A stretch of DNA of 64,000 nt from an uncultured Alloprevotella sp. Its GTDB lineage: Bacteria > Bacteroidota > Bacteroidia > Bacteroidales > Bacteroidaceae. The position numbers and the translations under genes are program-made. Of the stretch, positions 26,662 through 33,200 are shown one piece after another (within the stretch, counting starts at the first letter, position 1; each line of letters begins with the position of its first letter). The stretch covers positions 301,712 to 365,711 of the forward strand of contig CALUNU010000001.1 of assembly GCA_944322095.1 (NCBI GenBank). Reading direction: 5' to 3'. The notes below the pieces were generated by a model, which saw only the letters and a program-made list of their open reading frames with translations, ran no database searches and had not been told where the DNA came from.

Positions 26662-26743
26662 AGTATGTTTTTCGTCATCGCATTTTTTCTTGCACAGCTG
26701 CCGGCCCTGTTGCTGCGGCCTGCATCTTTTGTTTCTTATATAT

Positions 26744-26789
26744 AAAAAAGGAGTGGGGCAGAAGGGTGAAGTCTCCCCCTTCTCACCCC
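26744..26789 (-). terminator. Terminator of the GC-rich membrane protein gene
   Basis: On the minus strand GGGGTGAGAAGGG pairs with CCCTTCTGCCCC (a bulged 11-bp stem), followed by TCCTTTTTT. It starts right after the stop of the gene ending at 26790, and separates it from the GT2-DUF4922-SpoIID gene. Confidence 0.7.
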
Positions 26790-27779
26790 TCACTTTTCAT
26801 CACCCTGCCTGCCCGCAGGGCTGCGCCTTGGCCGCCCTGTAGTCGCGGCGTCGGCCGCCAGCCTGTAAGCAAAAGCCCAAAGCGGCAGCGACATGCCCAG
26901 CAGCACGAAGGCCGCCGCCGGCACTGCTCCCGCAAACCAAATGCCCGTGGCCGCGGCCGGCACCGCCTCGGCGGCGTCGCCCATGAGGTAGCTCATGGCG
27001 CCCGCGTGGGCCGAGAGCAGCCACGTGGCAAGGGGCAGCAGGGCACACGCCACCGCCGGAACGAGCATGGCGAGCGTCAGCACACCGATGATGACGAAGC
27101 CGCCCATCAGGCGCACAAAGCCGCTCACCGGCAGCCACAGCGACTGCCCCAGCGGGCGGCGCTCCACCACATGGGCCACAAAGGCCACGGGCGCCGCCAC
27201 CGCCACCAGCACCGCCAGCACCAGTACGAGCACCGCTCCCGCCACGGGCGCCACCCCCTCGCACGAGCGGAGCCACGCCGCCAAGGCCACGAGCCCCGCC
27301 TCCACGAGCGCCACGGGCACGCCCACAGCCAGCGCGCGGCCGCCCGCCGCCAGCGCCTCGCGGGCAGCCTCGGGCGCGTCGGCCCGCCCCGGCAGCCTGC
27401 CGTGGAGCCGCACAAAGCGCAGCTGGGCCGCGGCCACCCCGCTCCACACGAAAAAGCCCGCCGCCACCACCACCACGGCGCCCGCCGCCAGCGCCACGGC
27501 CCTCGGCGGCAGCGCTGCCCACACGAGCGCAGGCGCCGCGCCGCCCACCGCCTCGGCCAGCAGCCGCAGCGGCAACACAAAGTCGGCCCAGAGCCGCGCG
27601 GCCATATAGCCCGCCGCCGCAAAAGCCGCCCCCGCCGCCAGCAGCGGAGCCAGGAGGAAACCCACATATTTGCCCGGTTGCAGGGCATAGGCCCGCCAGG
27701 CATCGGCCAGGCAAGCCCTTACGCCGCGTGGCCGCTCAAACGAACTCCACGCCCTGTCTTTTCGCATGTCTTTTTCCAT
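26790..27779 (-). CDS. GC-rich multi-pass membrane protein, unknown
   Basis: A 329-residue protein with about six long hydrophobic segments made mostly of Ala, Val, Leu and Gly. The N terminus is cytoplasmic and charged (MEKDMRKDRAWSSFERPRG), followed by a DAWRAYALQPGKYVGFLLAP segment; the tail is basic. I do not recognise a domain. The ATG at 27779 follows a TATCTTTG -7 box at 27823-27830, and a terminator follows the stop. Its base composition is far richer in GC than the housekeeping genes nearby, as are the next 6 kb. Confidence 0.65.
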   Translation of the reverse strand: MEKDMRKDRAWSSFERPRGVRACLADAWRAYALQPGKYVGFLLAPLLAAGAAFAAAGYMAARLWADFVLPLRLLAEAVGGAAPALVWAALPPRAVALAAGAVVVVAAGFFVWSGVAAAQLRFVRLHGRLPGRADAPEAAREALAAGGRALAVGVPVALVEAGLVALAAWLRSCEGVAPVAGAVLVLVLAVLVAVAAPVAFVAHVVERRPLGQSLWLPVSGFVRLMGGFVIIGVLTLAMLVPAVACALLPLATWLLSAHAGAMSYLMGDAAEAVPAAATGIWFAGAVPAAAFVLLGMSLPLWAFAYRLAADAATTGRPRRSPAGRQGDEK

Positions 27780-27822
27780 ATTTATATGCACAACGAAGCA
27801 TGCTCCACGCACACTTAAGGTG

Positions 27823-27830
27823 CAAAGATA
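27823..27830 (-). promoter_or_regulatory. -7 box of the membrane protein promoter
   Basis: Minus-strand TATCTTTG, a TAnnTTTG match, 43 bases upstream of the ATG at 27779. Confidence 0.55.
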
Positions 27831-27839
27831 GTGCATTAT

Positions 27840-27952
27840 CAATTGACAATGGAGAATTGACAATTGAAAATTGTGCACAACGAATGAGATGCGAAATTGA
27901 CTATTGACTTTCTAAGAACGATTGTCAATTGTCAATTCTCCATTGTCAATTG
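27840..27952. repeat. Inverted-repeat element with TTGTGCACAA core (copy 1)
   Basis: Bases 27840-27867 and 27925-27952 are perfect reverse complements over 28 bp, made of AATTGACAAT-like words. The 57-base interior starts with TTGTGCACAACGAA (27871-27884), followed by a GAAATTGACTATTGACTTT segment. The same core occurs at 29331-29344 and, inverted, at 31672-31685. No coding sequence is inside. It looks like a small non-autonomous element or structured RNA motif. Confidence 0.75.
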
Positions 27953-27998
27953 TCACCGTTTTCCCTTGCGGCGCGGCGAGCATATCAGCGTAAATGCT

Positions 27999-28006
27999 TA
28001 ATTTTG
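27999..28006 (+). promoter_or_regulatory. -7 box of the porin promoter
   Basis: TAATTTTG matches TAnnTTTG, 97 bases before the TTG start chosen for the porin. Confidence 0.5.
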
Positions 28007-28046
28007 CACTTGAAAATTTAGAAAATTCCTCATCTGTCAATTCTCA

Positions 28047-28109
28047 ATTATCCATTATCCATTGAAAAAGGTCAATTCTCCATTCTCCACTCTCCATTAT
28101 CCATTGAAA
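28047..28109 (+). repeat. Short direct repeats overlapping the porin start
   Basis: TCCATTATCCATTGAAAAA occurs twice (near 28047-28066 and 28089-28108), separated by further TCCATTCTCCA words. The second copy provides the TTG start codon of the porin gene, and the first copy sits in the same reading frame. Confidence 0.6.
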
Positions 28110-29225
28110 AATGCTTGCCGCCGCGCAGCCACCCTGCTGCTTGCCCTCTGCGCCGTCGTGCCCGGCCGCGCCCTTGGTGCCGGCGCCCCTGCCGACAGCG
28201 CCGCCCGCCCCGGCGCCCGGCTCCTCGAGAAGGCAGACCCCACCATCCATTTCAGCGGCTACATCATTGGGAAATACTCCCTCTCCACCCGTCGCGGCAC
28301 GGGCGAAAACGGCGGCTTCGACCTGCGCTTTGTGCGCCTGAGCGCCAGCGGCCACTGTTTCGACCATTTCTTCTACCGCCTGCAGCTCGAGGTGAACGGC
28401 GCCCCCGGCCCCGACAAAGGGCCCCGCGTGGTCGACGCCTTCGTCGAGTGGCAGCAGCTCCCTTTCCTGCGCGTCAAGCTGGGGCAGTTTAAGCGCCCCT
28501 TCGGCTTCGAAAACCCATACAGCCCCCTCGACGTCGGCTTGGGCTCCTACGCCCAGGCCACGATGAAGCTCGCCTCCATTGCCGACCGCAACGGCGAGCA
28601 CAAGAGCTCGGGCCGCGACCTGGGCGTGCAGCTGCAAGGCGACCTGTTTGCCTCGCCCCGCGACGGCCACCCCTGGCTCCACTACCAGGTGGGCCTCTTC
28701 AACGGCCAGGGCATCAACCACACCGACAAAGACCACCACAAAGACCTCATCGGCGGCCTGTGGCTCTCGCCTCTGCGCGAGCTCTCCGTGGGCGCCTTCG
28801 GGTGGAACGGGCGCTACGTCAACGAGAGCTTCGACCCGGCATCGGCCACACCCGGGCTACGCCGCACAAAGCGCGTGCGCTGGGGCGTGGGGCTCAAGTA
28901 TGAAAGCCGGTGGACCCTGCGCGGCGAATACATGTCGTCGCGCGGCGGCGTGGTGACCAACGCCTCGGCCCCTCACCGCTCCGACGGCTGGTATGCCACG
29001 CTGGGCGTGCCCCTGGCCCGCGGCCTCAAACTCTACGGCCGGTGGGACTGCTACCGCGACGCCCGCACCTGGCGCTCGCTCAAGGCCGACTACGACCTGG
29101 CCCTCAACTACCGCCTCGGCTCCCACCTCCTCTTTCAGGCCAACTACGGCTACGTGGCCGACCGCGCCACCACCGGCGACGGCCACTACAACACCTTCGA
29201 CGTCCAGGTGGCAGCCTCGTTTTGA
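28104..29225 (+). CDS. Phosphate-selective porin O/P-like outer-membrane protein
   Basis: A 373-residue porin of the OprO/OprP family. A signal peptide (about 1-25) is followed by FSGYIIGKYSLST, a FDLRFVRLSASG strand and VKLGQFKRPFGFENP, the family hallmark, and the last strand ends in an aromatic residue (AASF), as in outer-membrane barrels. Such porins take up phosphate or other anions. I chose the TTG at 28104 because its product begins with a normal signal peptide; the frame is also open from a TTG at 28062, but that part is repeat sequence. There is no in-frame ATG at the right place. Confidence 0.82.
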   Translation: MKNACRRAATLLLALCAVVPGRALGAGAPADSAARPGARLLEKADPTIHFSGYIIGKYSLSTRRGTGENGGFDLRFVRLSASGHCFDHFFYRLQLEVNGAPGPDKGPRVVDAFVEWQQLPFLRVKLGQFKRPFGFENPYSPLDVGLGSYAQATMKLASIADRNGEHKSSGRDLGVQLQGDLFASPRDGHPWLHYQVGLFNGQGINHTDKDHHKDLIGGLWLSPLRELSVGAFGWNGRYVNESFDPASATPGLRRTKRVRWGVGLKYESRWTLRGEYMSSRGGVVTNASAPHRSDGWYATLGVPLARGLKLYGRWDCYRDARTWRSLKADYDLALNYRLGSHLLFQANYGYVADRATTGDGHYNTFDVQVAASF

Positions 29226-29232
29226 CGAGCAA

Positions 29233-29390
29233 CAATTGATAATGGACAATGGACAATTGAGAATTGACAATTGAGAATGGACAATTGAGAATAGACAATC
29301 GTTTTTCAATTGAAAATTGATAATTGAAAATTGTGCACAACGAAATGAACGTGGAATTTACTATTTACTTTCGAGGAACGATTGTCCATT
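29233..29390. repeat. Inverted-repeat element with TTGTGCACAA core (copy 2)
   Basis: A run of AATTGA, GGACAAT and GAGAAT words, then TTGTGCACAACGAA at 29331-29344, then an ACTATTTACTTT segment and ATTGTCCATT, the complement of a left-arm word. The core and the roughly 45 bases after it align with copy 1 at 27871-27930. The right arm is short and abuts a terminator. Confidence 0.7.
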
Positions 29391-30111
29391 AAAAAAGCGG
29401 GCAGCCCGTGGTGAGGCCCCCGCTTTTTTCTGGGTTAAAAGGTTTGCATTTCATGGTTTGCCGGCCTTGGCGTCGGGCGGCCCCGGCCCGAGGTGGCGGC
29501 GTATCTCCTCGCTCATGAGCAGCTTCACGCCAAAGACGCTGCCGGCGTAGAGGAGCGTCTGGCCAAAATAGAAGAGCACGCTGCTGTCGACGCTCCCGCC
29601 CGGCGGGTGGTAGAACGAGCAGAAGCACAGCGCGATGCCGCTGCCAAGCGTCAGGGCCGCCGTGAGACGGGCCAGGCTCATGCGCCCCCTCTTCTTCCTC
29701 GCCGCCACCCTCGGCCTCCTCCTCGCCTATGCGCACCAGGCGAATGTTTTGCCGGGCCTTATAGCCGTTGAGCGTGGGCGAGGAGCGAAACCACAGGTGG
29801 GCCCCCTTGATTTGCCGCGCCGAAACGGCCTCGGGCGTGTCGGCCCCCTCGGTGGAGAGCAGGCTCACGCAAAACGAGCCCAGCGGAAAGAGCAGCAGGT
29901 TGTGGCCGTTCATGATGAAGTTGCGCACGGCTTCCTGAAAGCCCACCATGGCGGCCTCCAGCAGTCCGCGGTCGATGTTGGAGTTTTGCGCGGCGCGCTC
30001 CACCACGTCGTCGGCCTTGATGAGCGTGTAGCGCAAGAGGCGCGGGCCGTAGCTCACGGCCGCCGTCATGGGGTTGCGGCGCTTCACGACCTTGTATCTA
30101 AGCGTTCCCAT
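29389..30111 (-). CDS. HU-like (HU-HIG) DNA-binding protein, probably frameshifted
   Basis: The first about 130 residues are a clear HU-like DNA-binding protein of the Bacteroidales type: it starts MGTLRYKVVKRRNPM and contains FIMNGHNLLLFPLGSF and an IKGAHLWFRSSP segment. After about residue 134 the frame stays open only through an overlapping membrane-protein gene and then straight through the operon terminator, reading Arg/Gly-rich nonsense. Adding one base to a run of five Gs (complement of 29685-29689) would end the protein at a TGA overlapping the next gene's ATG as ATGA. So either a frameshift mutation or an assembly error is likely. Confidence 0.7.
   Translation of the reverse strand: MGTLRYKVVKRRNPMTAAVSYGPRLLRYTLIKADDVVERAAQNSNIDRGLLEAAMVGFQEAVRNFIMNGHNLLLFPLGSFCVSLLSTEGADTPEAVSARQIKGAHLWFRSSPTLNGYKARQNIRLVRIGEEEAEGGGEEEEGAHEPGPSHGGPDAWQRHRAVLLLVLPPAGRERRQQRALLFWPDAPLRRQRLWREAAHERGDTPPPRAGAARRQGRQTMKCKPFNPEKSGGLTTGCPLF
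29391..29429. terminator. Terminator of the HU/small membrane protein operon
   Basis: AAAAAAGCGGG (29391-29401) and CCCGCTTTTTT (29419-29429) form a perfect 11-bp stem with A and T runs, so it can work in both directions. It lies 22 bases after the small membrane protein stop. Confidence 0.85.
29451..29681 (-). CDS. Small two-helix membrane protein
   Basis: A 76-residue protein with two hydrophobic segments (about 8-25 and 36-55) around a short Pro/Gly/Ser loop with PPGGSVDSSVL, then a charged tail. Small membrane proteins like this often follow HU-like genes in Bacteroidales. I chose the ATG at 29681; a GTG at 29708 is possible. It overlaps the open HU frame. No function is known. Confidence 0.6.
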   Translation of the reverse strand: MSLARLTAALTLGSGIALCFCSFYHPPGGSVDSSVLFYFGQTLLYAGSVFGVKLLMSEEIRRHLGPGPPDAKAGKP

Positions 30112-30167
30112 AAGTCAGTTGGTTTTTTTCGATGGTTCAACAATGTTGTTTCTCTCTCAGTTTTCTC

Positions 30168-30578
30168 TCACACGCCTTCGGCCGCAGCCTCGTTCACCGA
30201 CACGTAGCTGATGCCATACGTGAGCTCCTGCGAGAGCGACGACGAGGGGCGCAAGCGCACCATAATCTTGGCGTCCTTCGACAGGCGGTAGGCCTCGGCG
30301 CTCTCGGCGTCGCTCTGCGGCTCCTAGATGGTGGCCGAAAAGATGCCCAGGCGGGGCAGCTCCACGGAGTGGCCGTTGAGGACGAAGTTGGTGATGGTTT
30401 TCAGGATGGCGTGCACGGCCGAGGGCACGGCGGCGCGGGGCACCTGCGAGTTTTCGCCGATGTAGTTGATCACGTCGTCGGTCGAGAGGCGCTCCGAGCC
30501 CACGCGGATGGGGTAATACTTCACCTGGGCCGTCGCCGAGTTGCGCCGCTTCGTGACGCTATACACAATTCTTCCCAT
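30168..30578 (-). pseudogene. HU-like DNA-binding protein interrupted by an in-frame TAG
   Basis: The frame starts MGRIVYSVTKRRNS and runs 84 codons through a good HU-like domain (FVLNGHSVELPRLGIF) to a TAG at 30324-30326. Directly after it the same frame continues for 51 sensible codons (EPQSDAESAEAYRL, then a VRLRP strand and a C-terminal strand) to TGA at 30168-30170. Full length would be 136 residues, a normal length for the family. It sits 57 bases upstream of the other HU-like gene. The TAG most simply derives from CAG or AAG. Confidence 0.75.
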
Positions 30579-31039
30579 AGCTTCAAGGGGGGGTAAAGGG
30601 TTAAACAATCTCGTTTCGTTCGCCCACCTCCCGCCGCCGGCACGGCGCCATGCGCGGCGCGCGCGGGGGGGAGGGGGCCTCACACGCAGGCAAAGATACG
30701 CCGCGGTTTTTCGAAAAACAATATGCGGGGCGTTTTTTTCGAGCCGAGGGGGGGGCTTCGGCCCGCGGCACTGCGGCAGGGGGTAGCGGGGCGCGGAGCA
30801 GGGGGCGCGCGTTGGTAAATAGTAAATTCTAATCAAAAAATATAGGAAAATATATCATTCATTTTCAGCTGTTTACGTTTCTCGCCGTTTTGCAAGCGAA
30901 ATTTACTTTTTACTTTTCGCCCGACCGCAAACAAAGGTTAAACGCATGGTTAAAAATCGTTTTTTTTGAATATTAAATGGCGACCTTTGCGGGTGTGATA
31001 GTCAGGCGATTGTCTAATTTTACAAACGTTTACAACCGT
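30579..31039. other. Intergenic region, GC-rich then AT-rich
   Basis: 461 bases without a convincing gene. The left half is extremely G-rich on the plus strand and holds the -7 box of the HU-like operon; the right half is AT-rich with TTTACT/AGTAAA words related to the dispersed repeats (for example TAAATAGTAAATT at about 30816 and ATTTACTTTTTACTTT at about 30900). Confidence 0.7.
30691..30698 (-). promoter_or_regulatory. -7 box of the HU-like operon
   Basis: Minus-strand TATCTTTG, an exact TAnnTTTG match, about 112 bases upstream of the ATG at 30578. Confidence 0.5.
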
Positions 31040-31591
31040 ATGGAAACAACCAACAAAAAAATCCGTGGCTCGGCCTTTGTGGACGACGAGGGGCTCTTCG
31101 TTTTCACCCCATACGCCACGGTCGACCCCGAAAAACGGTCGCTGAAGCTCGTTTTTGCGGGCCGCTATGCCACCGCGTGGGTGGGAAAACGACGCGTCTG
31201 TGTGCGATTTTCGTGGACCGGGGTAGGCCAAAAATGCACCGCGGGGGCCAAAAACGCACCAACTCGGCGGAAAAAACAGCCCCCCCCCGAACGCCGCAGC
31301 TGCCGAGCCTTGCGCGCCTTTTTGCGGAGCTCTAATCTGACTTTTTATACGTCTTGCCGGCGGACAGCTGTTCCGAAGGCGAGCTTTGGAGTTTGTAAAA
31401 TTAATCGATCGTTCACCTATAAAGGGACCTTTGCCGGAGCTTTCCTGCCCCGACAATCATGTTGGGTATGCTTATTATGGTATATTCGTAGCCAACATAA
31501 GGAAATCAATAAGAATGGCCAACTGGAAATAGGAGATAGGAGGCGCAGCATTCTTGCTGCGTTATTATTGTTGACGATGTGGGCGAGGTGA
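31040..31591 (+). CDS. Hypothetical protein, possibly a truncated remnant
   Basis: From the ATG at 31040 the first about 60 residues look protein-like (GSAFVDDEGLFVFTP, then KLVFAGRYATAWVGKRR), but after that the frame becomes a Cys/Arg-rich jumble with two hairpins in the DNA, which does not look coding. I do not recognise the family. It may be the 5' part of a decayed gene or not a gene at all. Confidence 0.25.
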   Translation: METTNKKIRGSAFVDDEGLFVFTPYATVDPEKRSLKLVFAGRYATAWVGKRRVCVRFSWTGVGQKCTAGAKNAPTRRKKQPPPERRSCRALRAFLRSSNLTFYTSCRRTAVPKASFGVCKINRSFTYKGTFAGAFLPRQSCWVCLLWYIRSQHKEINKNGQLEIGDRRRSILAALLLLTMWAR

Positions 31592-31616
31592 ATTGTGTGC
31601 GGCAGGAATGCCGCAC
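31544..31616. other. Two perfect hairpins downstream of the hypothetical ORF
   Basis: CGCAGCA-TTCT-TGCTGCG (31544-31561) is followed by TTATTATT, and GTGCGGCA-GGAA-TGCCGCAC is at 31597-31616. The first could be a weak terminator; the second lacks a T run. Both have four-base loops. No gene is clearly associated. Confidence 0.4.
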
Positions 31617-31639
31617 CTCCTTGATGGTGCGCGGGCGAA

Positions 31640-31700
31640 AGTAAAAAGTAAATAGTCAATTCTGCATTCCGTTCGTTGTGCACAAATATCAATTCTAAAT
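31640..31700 (-). repeat. TTGTGCACAA core element (copy 3, inverted)
   Basis: Reverse complement of the core found at 27871 and 29331: TTCGTTGTGCACAA at 31672-31685, preceded by AAAAAGTAAATAGTCAATTC. The AATTGA-type arms are shorter than in copies 1 and 2. Confidence 0.65.
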
Positions 31701-31720
31701 TCGCCCCGCTTTTGTGCTTT

Positions 31721-31890
31721 GCTCCGCGCTTTATTTTGTTTGCTTTTCGCTGTGGGGGAAAGAAATCGGGGGGCTTTCTCTTTCGCGGTGCTTGCACTAC
31801 CTTTGGCTTCGCCCTAGGTAGGCTGCGGCTCGGAAATGGAAAGAAAAACGAGATTTTCCTTTCCCTTTCTCTCGCCTTGCACTACCTTTG
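31721..31890 (+). repeat. Two 85-bp promoter-bearing repeat units (BamA-like gene)
   Basis: Two consecutive 85-base units both end in CTTGCACTACCTTTG (31791-31805 and 31876-31890), whose TACCTTTG is a TAnnTTTG promoter box. The second unit contains GGTAGGCTGCGGCTCGG followed by a stem (GGAAAGAAAA with TTTTCCTTTCC); the first is diverged but keeps a GAAAG/CTTTC stem. The second unit aligns with the 85-base units at 40304-40472. The last box lies 6 bases before the ATG of the BamA-like gene. Confidence 0.7.
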
Positions 31891-31896
31891 CAGCGC

Positions 31897-33132
31897 ATGC
31901 GAAACGTATTTTCCTTGGGCGGCGGGGCGCTGCGCGTGGCGGCGTGGCTGCTGGCGGCGTGGCTGCCGGCGGCGCAGGGCGCTGCTCCTGCGGGGCGCGA
32001 CTCGGTTGTAGCTCCCGCGGAGCTCGACTCGGCCGCCGTTCCCACCGGCCGCGACACGGCCGACACGGGGCAGCGGAGCTTCGTGGCGCGCGTGATGGAC
32101 TATTTTATGCGGCCCGCCACGCCCGACACGGCGCACCGGGTCGACTGGGGCGTGCTGCCGGGGCCTCACTTTTCGTCGACGGCAGGGCTGGGCCTGGGCA
32201 TCGTGGCTTCGGGCGTTTACCGCACGGCGCGGGCCGACACGGCTACGGCGGCGTCGAACGTGGCCGTGTATGGCGACGTGACGACCAAGGGCTTCCTGAT
32301 GGCGGGCGTGAGGGGCTGCCACGTGCTGCCGCGCGGCAGGTTCAGGGCCGAGTATAGGCTGTATGCCTATACGTTTCCCACGGAGTTTTATGGCATGGGG
32401 GTCGACGCGTGCGACGCCGACGCCAACCGCACCGATTATCGGCGCGTCAAGCTGGAGGCGCAGGGGCGCTTCCTGGTGCGCGTGGCGAGGAACCTCTATG
32501 TGGGCCCCGTGGCGAGCTTTCGCTACGTGGACGCATCGAGGGTGGCGCCAGCGGGGCTACCGCTCTTTGGGGGGCAGCCGCTGAGGGGGCTCACGGCGCT
32601 CTCGGCGGGCCTCTCGCTGACGTACGACACGCGCGACTTTATAACCAACGCCTACCGGGGGTGGCTGGTGCAGCTCGACCAGACGTTTACGCCTGCCGCC
32701 CTGGCCGACGGCTTTGGCTACGCTACGACGGAGCTCACGACGAGCACCTACCGGCAGGTGTGGCGCGGAGGGGTGCTGGCGGGCGAGCTGCATGCGTGCC
32801 TCAACTATGGCAACCCGGCGTGGTGCATGATGGCCGAGGTGGGCTCGGGCAGCCGCATGAGGGGCTACTATGAGGGGCGCTACCGCGACAAGCACATCGT
32901 GGAGATGCAGGTGGAGCTGCGGCAGCGCATCTGGCGGCGCCACGGTGCTGCGCTGTGGGTGGGGGCGGCCCAGGTGTTTGCCCGCCCGGCCGACGTGAGG
33001 TGGCGCCGCGTGCTGCCCAACGCGGGGCTGGGCTACAGGTGGGAGTTTAGAAACCGCGTCAACGTGAGGGTCGACTATGGCTTTACGCGCAACGGCGGCG
33101 GCTTTCTGTTCAGCCTGAACGAGGCGTTTTAG
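31897..33132 (+). CDS. BamA/TamA-like outer-membrane barrel protein
   Basis: A 411-residue protein with a signal peptide (about 1-28), a short periplasmic region (about 29-70) and a C-terminal beta barrel of the surface-antigen (D15/BamA) type: SLTYDTRDFITNAYRGW is the typical strand and turn, EVGSGSRMRGYYEGRYRDKH holds the family's conserved G-x-R-G-like loop, and the last strand ends in Phe (NEAF). It has no POTRA repeats, unlike true BamA, so its role is unknown; a specialised translocator is possible. The ATG at 31897 is only six bases after a promoter box, so the mRNA is nearly leaderless. Stop TAG. Confidence 0.78.
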   Translation: MRNVFSLGGGALRVAAWLLAAWLPAAQGAAPAGRDSVVAPAELDSAAVPTGRDTADTGQRSFVARVMDYFMRPATPDTAHRVDWGVLPGPHFSSTAGLGLGIVASGVYRTARADTATAASNVAVYGDVTTKGFLMAGVRGCHVLPRGRFRAEYRLYAYTFPTEFYGMGVDACDADANRTDYRRVKLEAQGRFLVRVARNLYVGPVASFRYVDASRVAPAGLPLFGGQPLRGLTALSAGLSLTYDTRDFITNAYRGWLVQLDQTFTPAALADGFGYATTELTTSTYRQVWRGGVLAGELHACLNYGNPAWCMMAEVGSGSRMRGYYEGRYRDKHIVEMQVELRQRIWRRHGAALWVGAAQVFARPADVRWRRVLPNAGLGYRWEFRNRVNVRVDYGFTRNGGGFLFSLNEAF

Positions 33133-33200
33133 CCGCGCCTGCTCCGGGGGGGGGCGGAGGTGGAGATGACTGACTGTGATTTTTTTTAAAAGAAATAGAA

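Larger units (their letters stand above)
27780..28103. other. Intergenic repeat-rich region before the porin gene
   Basis: 324 bases without a gene. It holds, from left to right, the -7 box of the minus-strand membrane protein, a 28-bp inverted-repeat element (27840-27952), the porin -7 box (27999-28006), and a run of short direct repeats of the type TCCATTATCCATTGAAAAA. Confidence 0.8.
31592..31896. other. Intergenic region with repeat copy 3 and two promoter units
   Basis: 305 bases without a gene: one hairpin, the inverted TTGTGCACAA element (31640-31700), and two 85-base promoter units ending in CTTGCACTACCTTTG at 31791-31805 and 31876-31890. Confidence 0.75.

Noticed and set aside
26766..27818. 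A 350-codon open frame antisense to the GC-rich membrane protein
   Set aside because: Arg/His/Gln-rich product typical of the complement of Ala/Val/Leu codons; the minus frame has promoter, membrane helices and terminator.
27840..28110. CRISPR array
   Set aside because: The repeats are short AT-rich words of variable length without regular spacers, and no cas genes are nearby.
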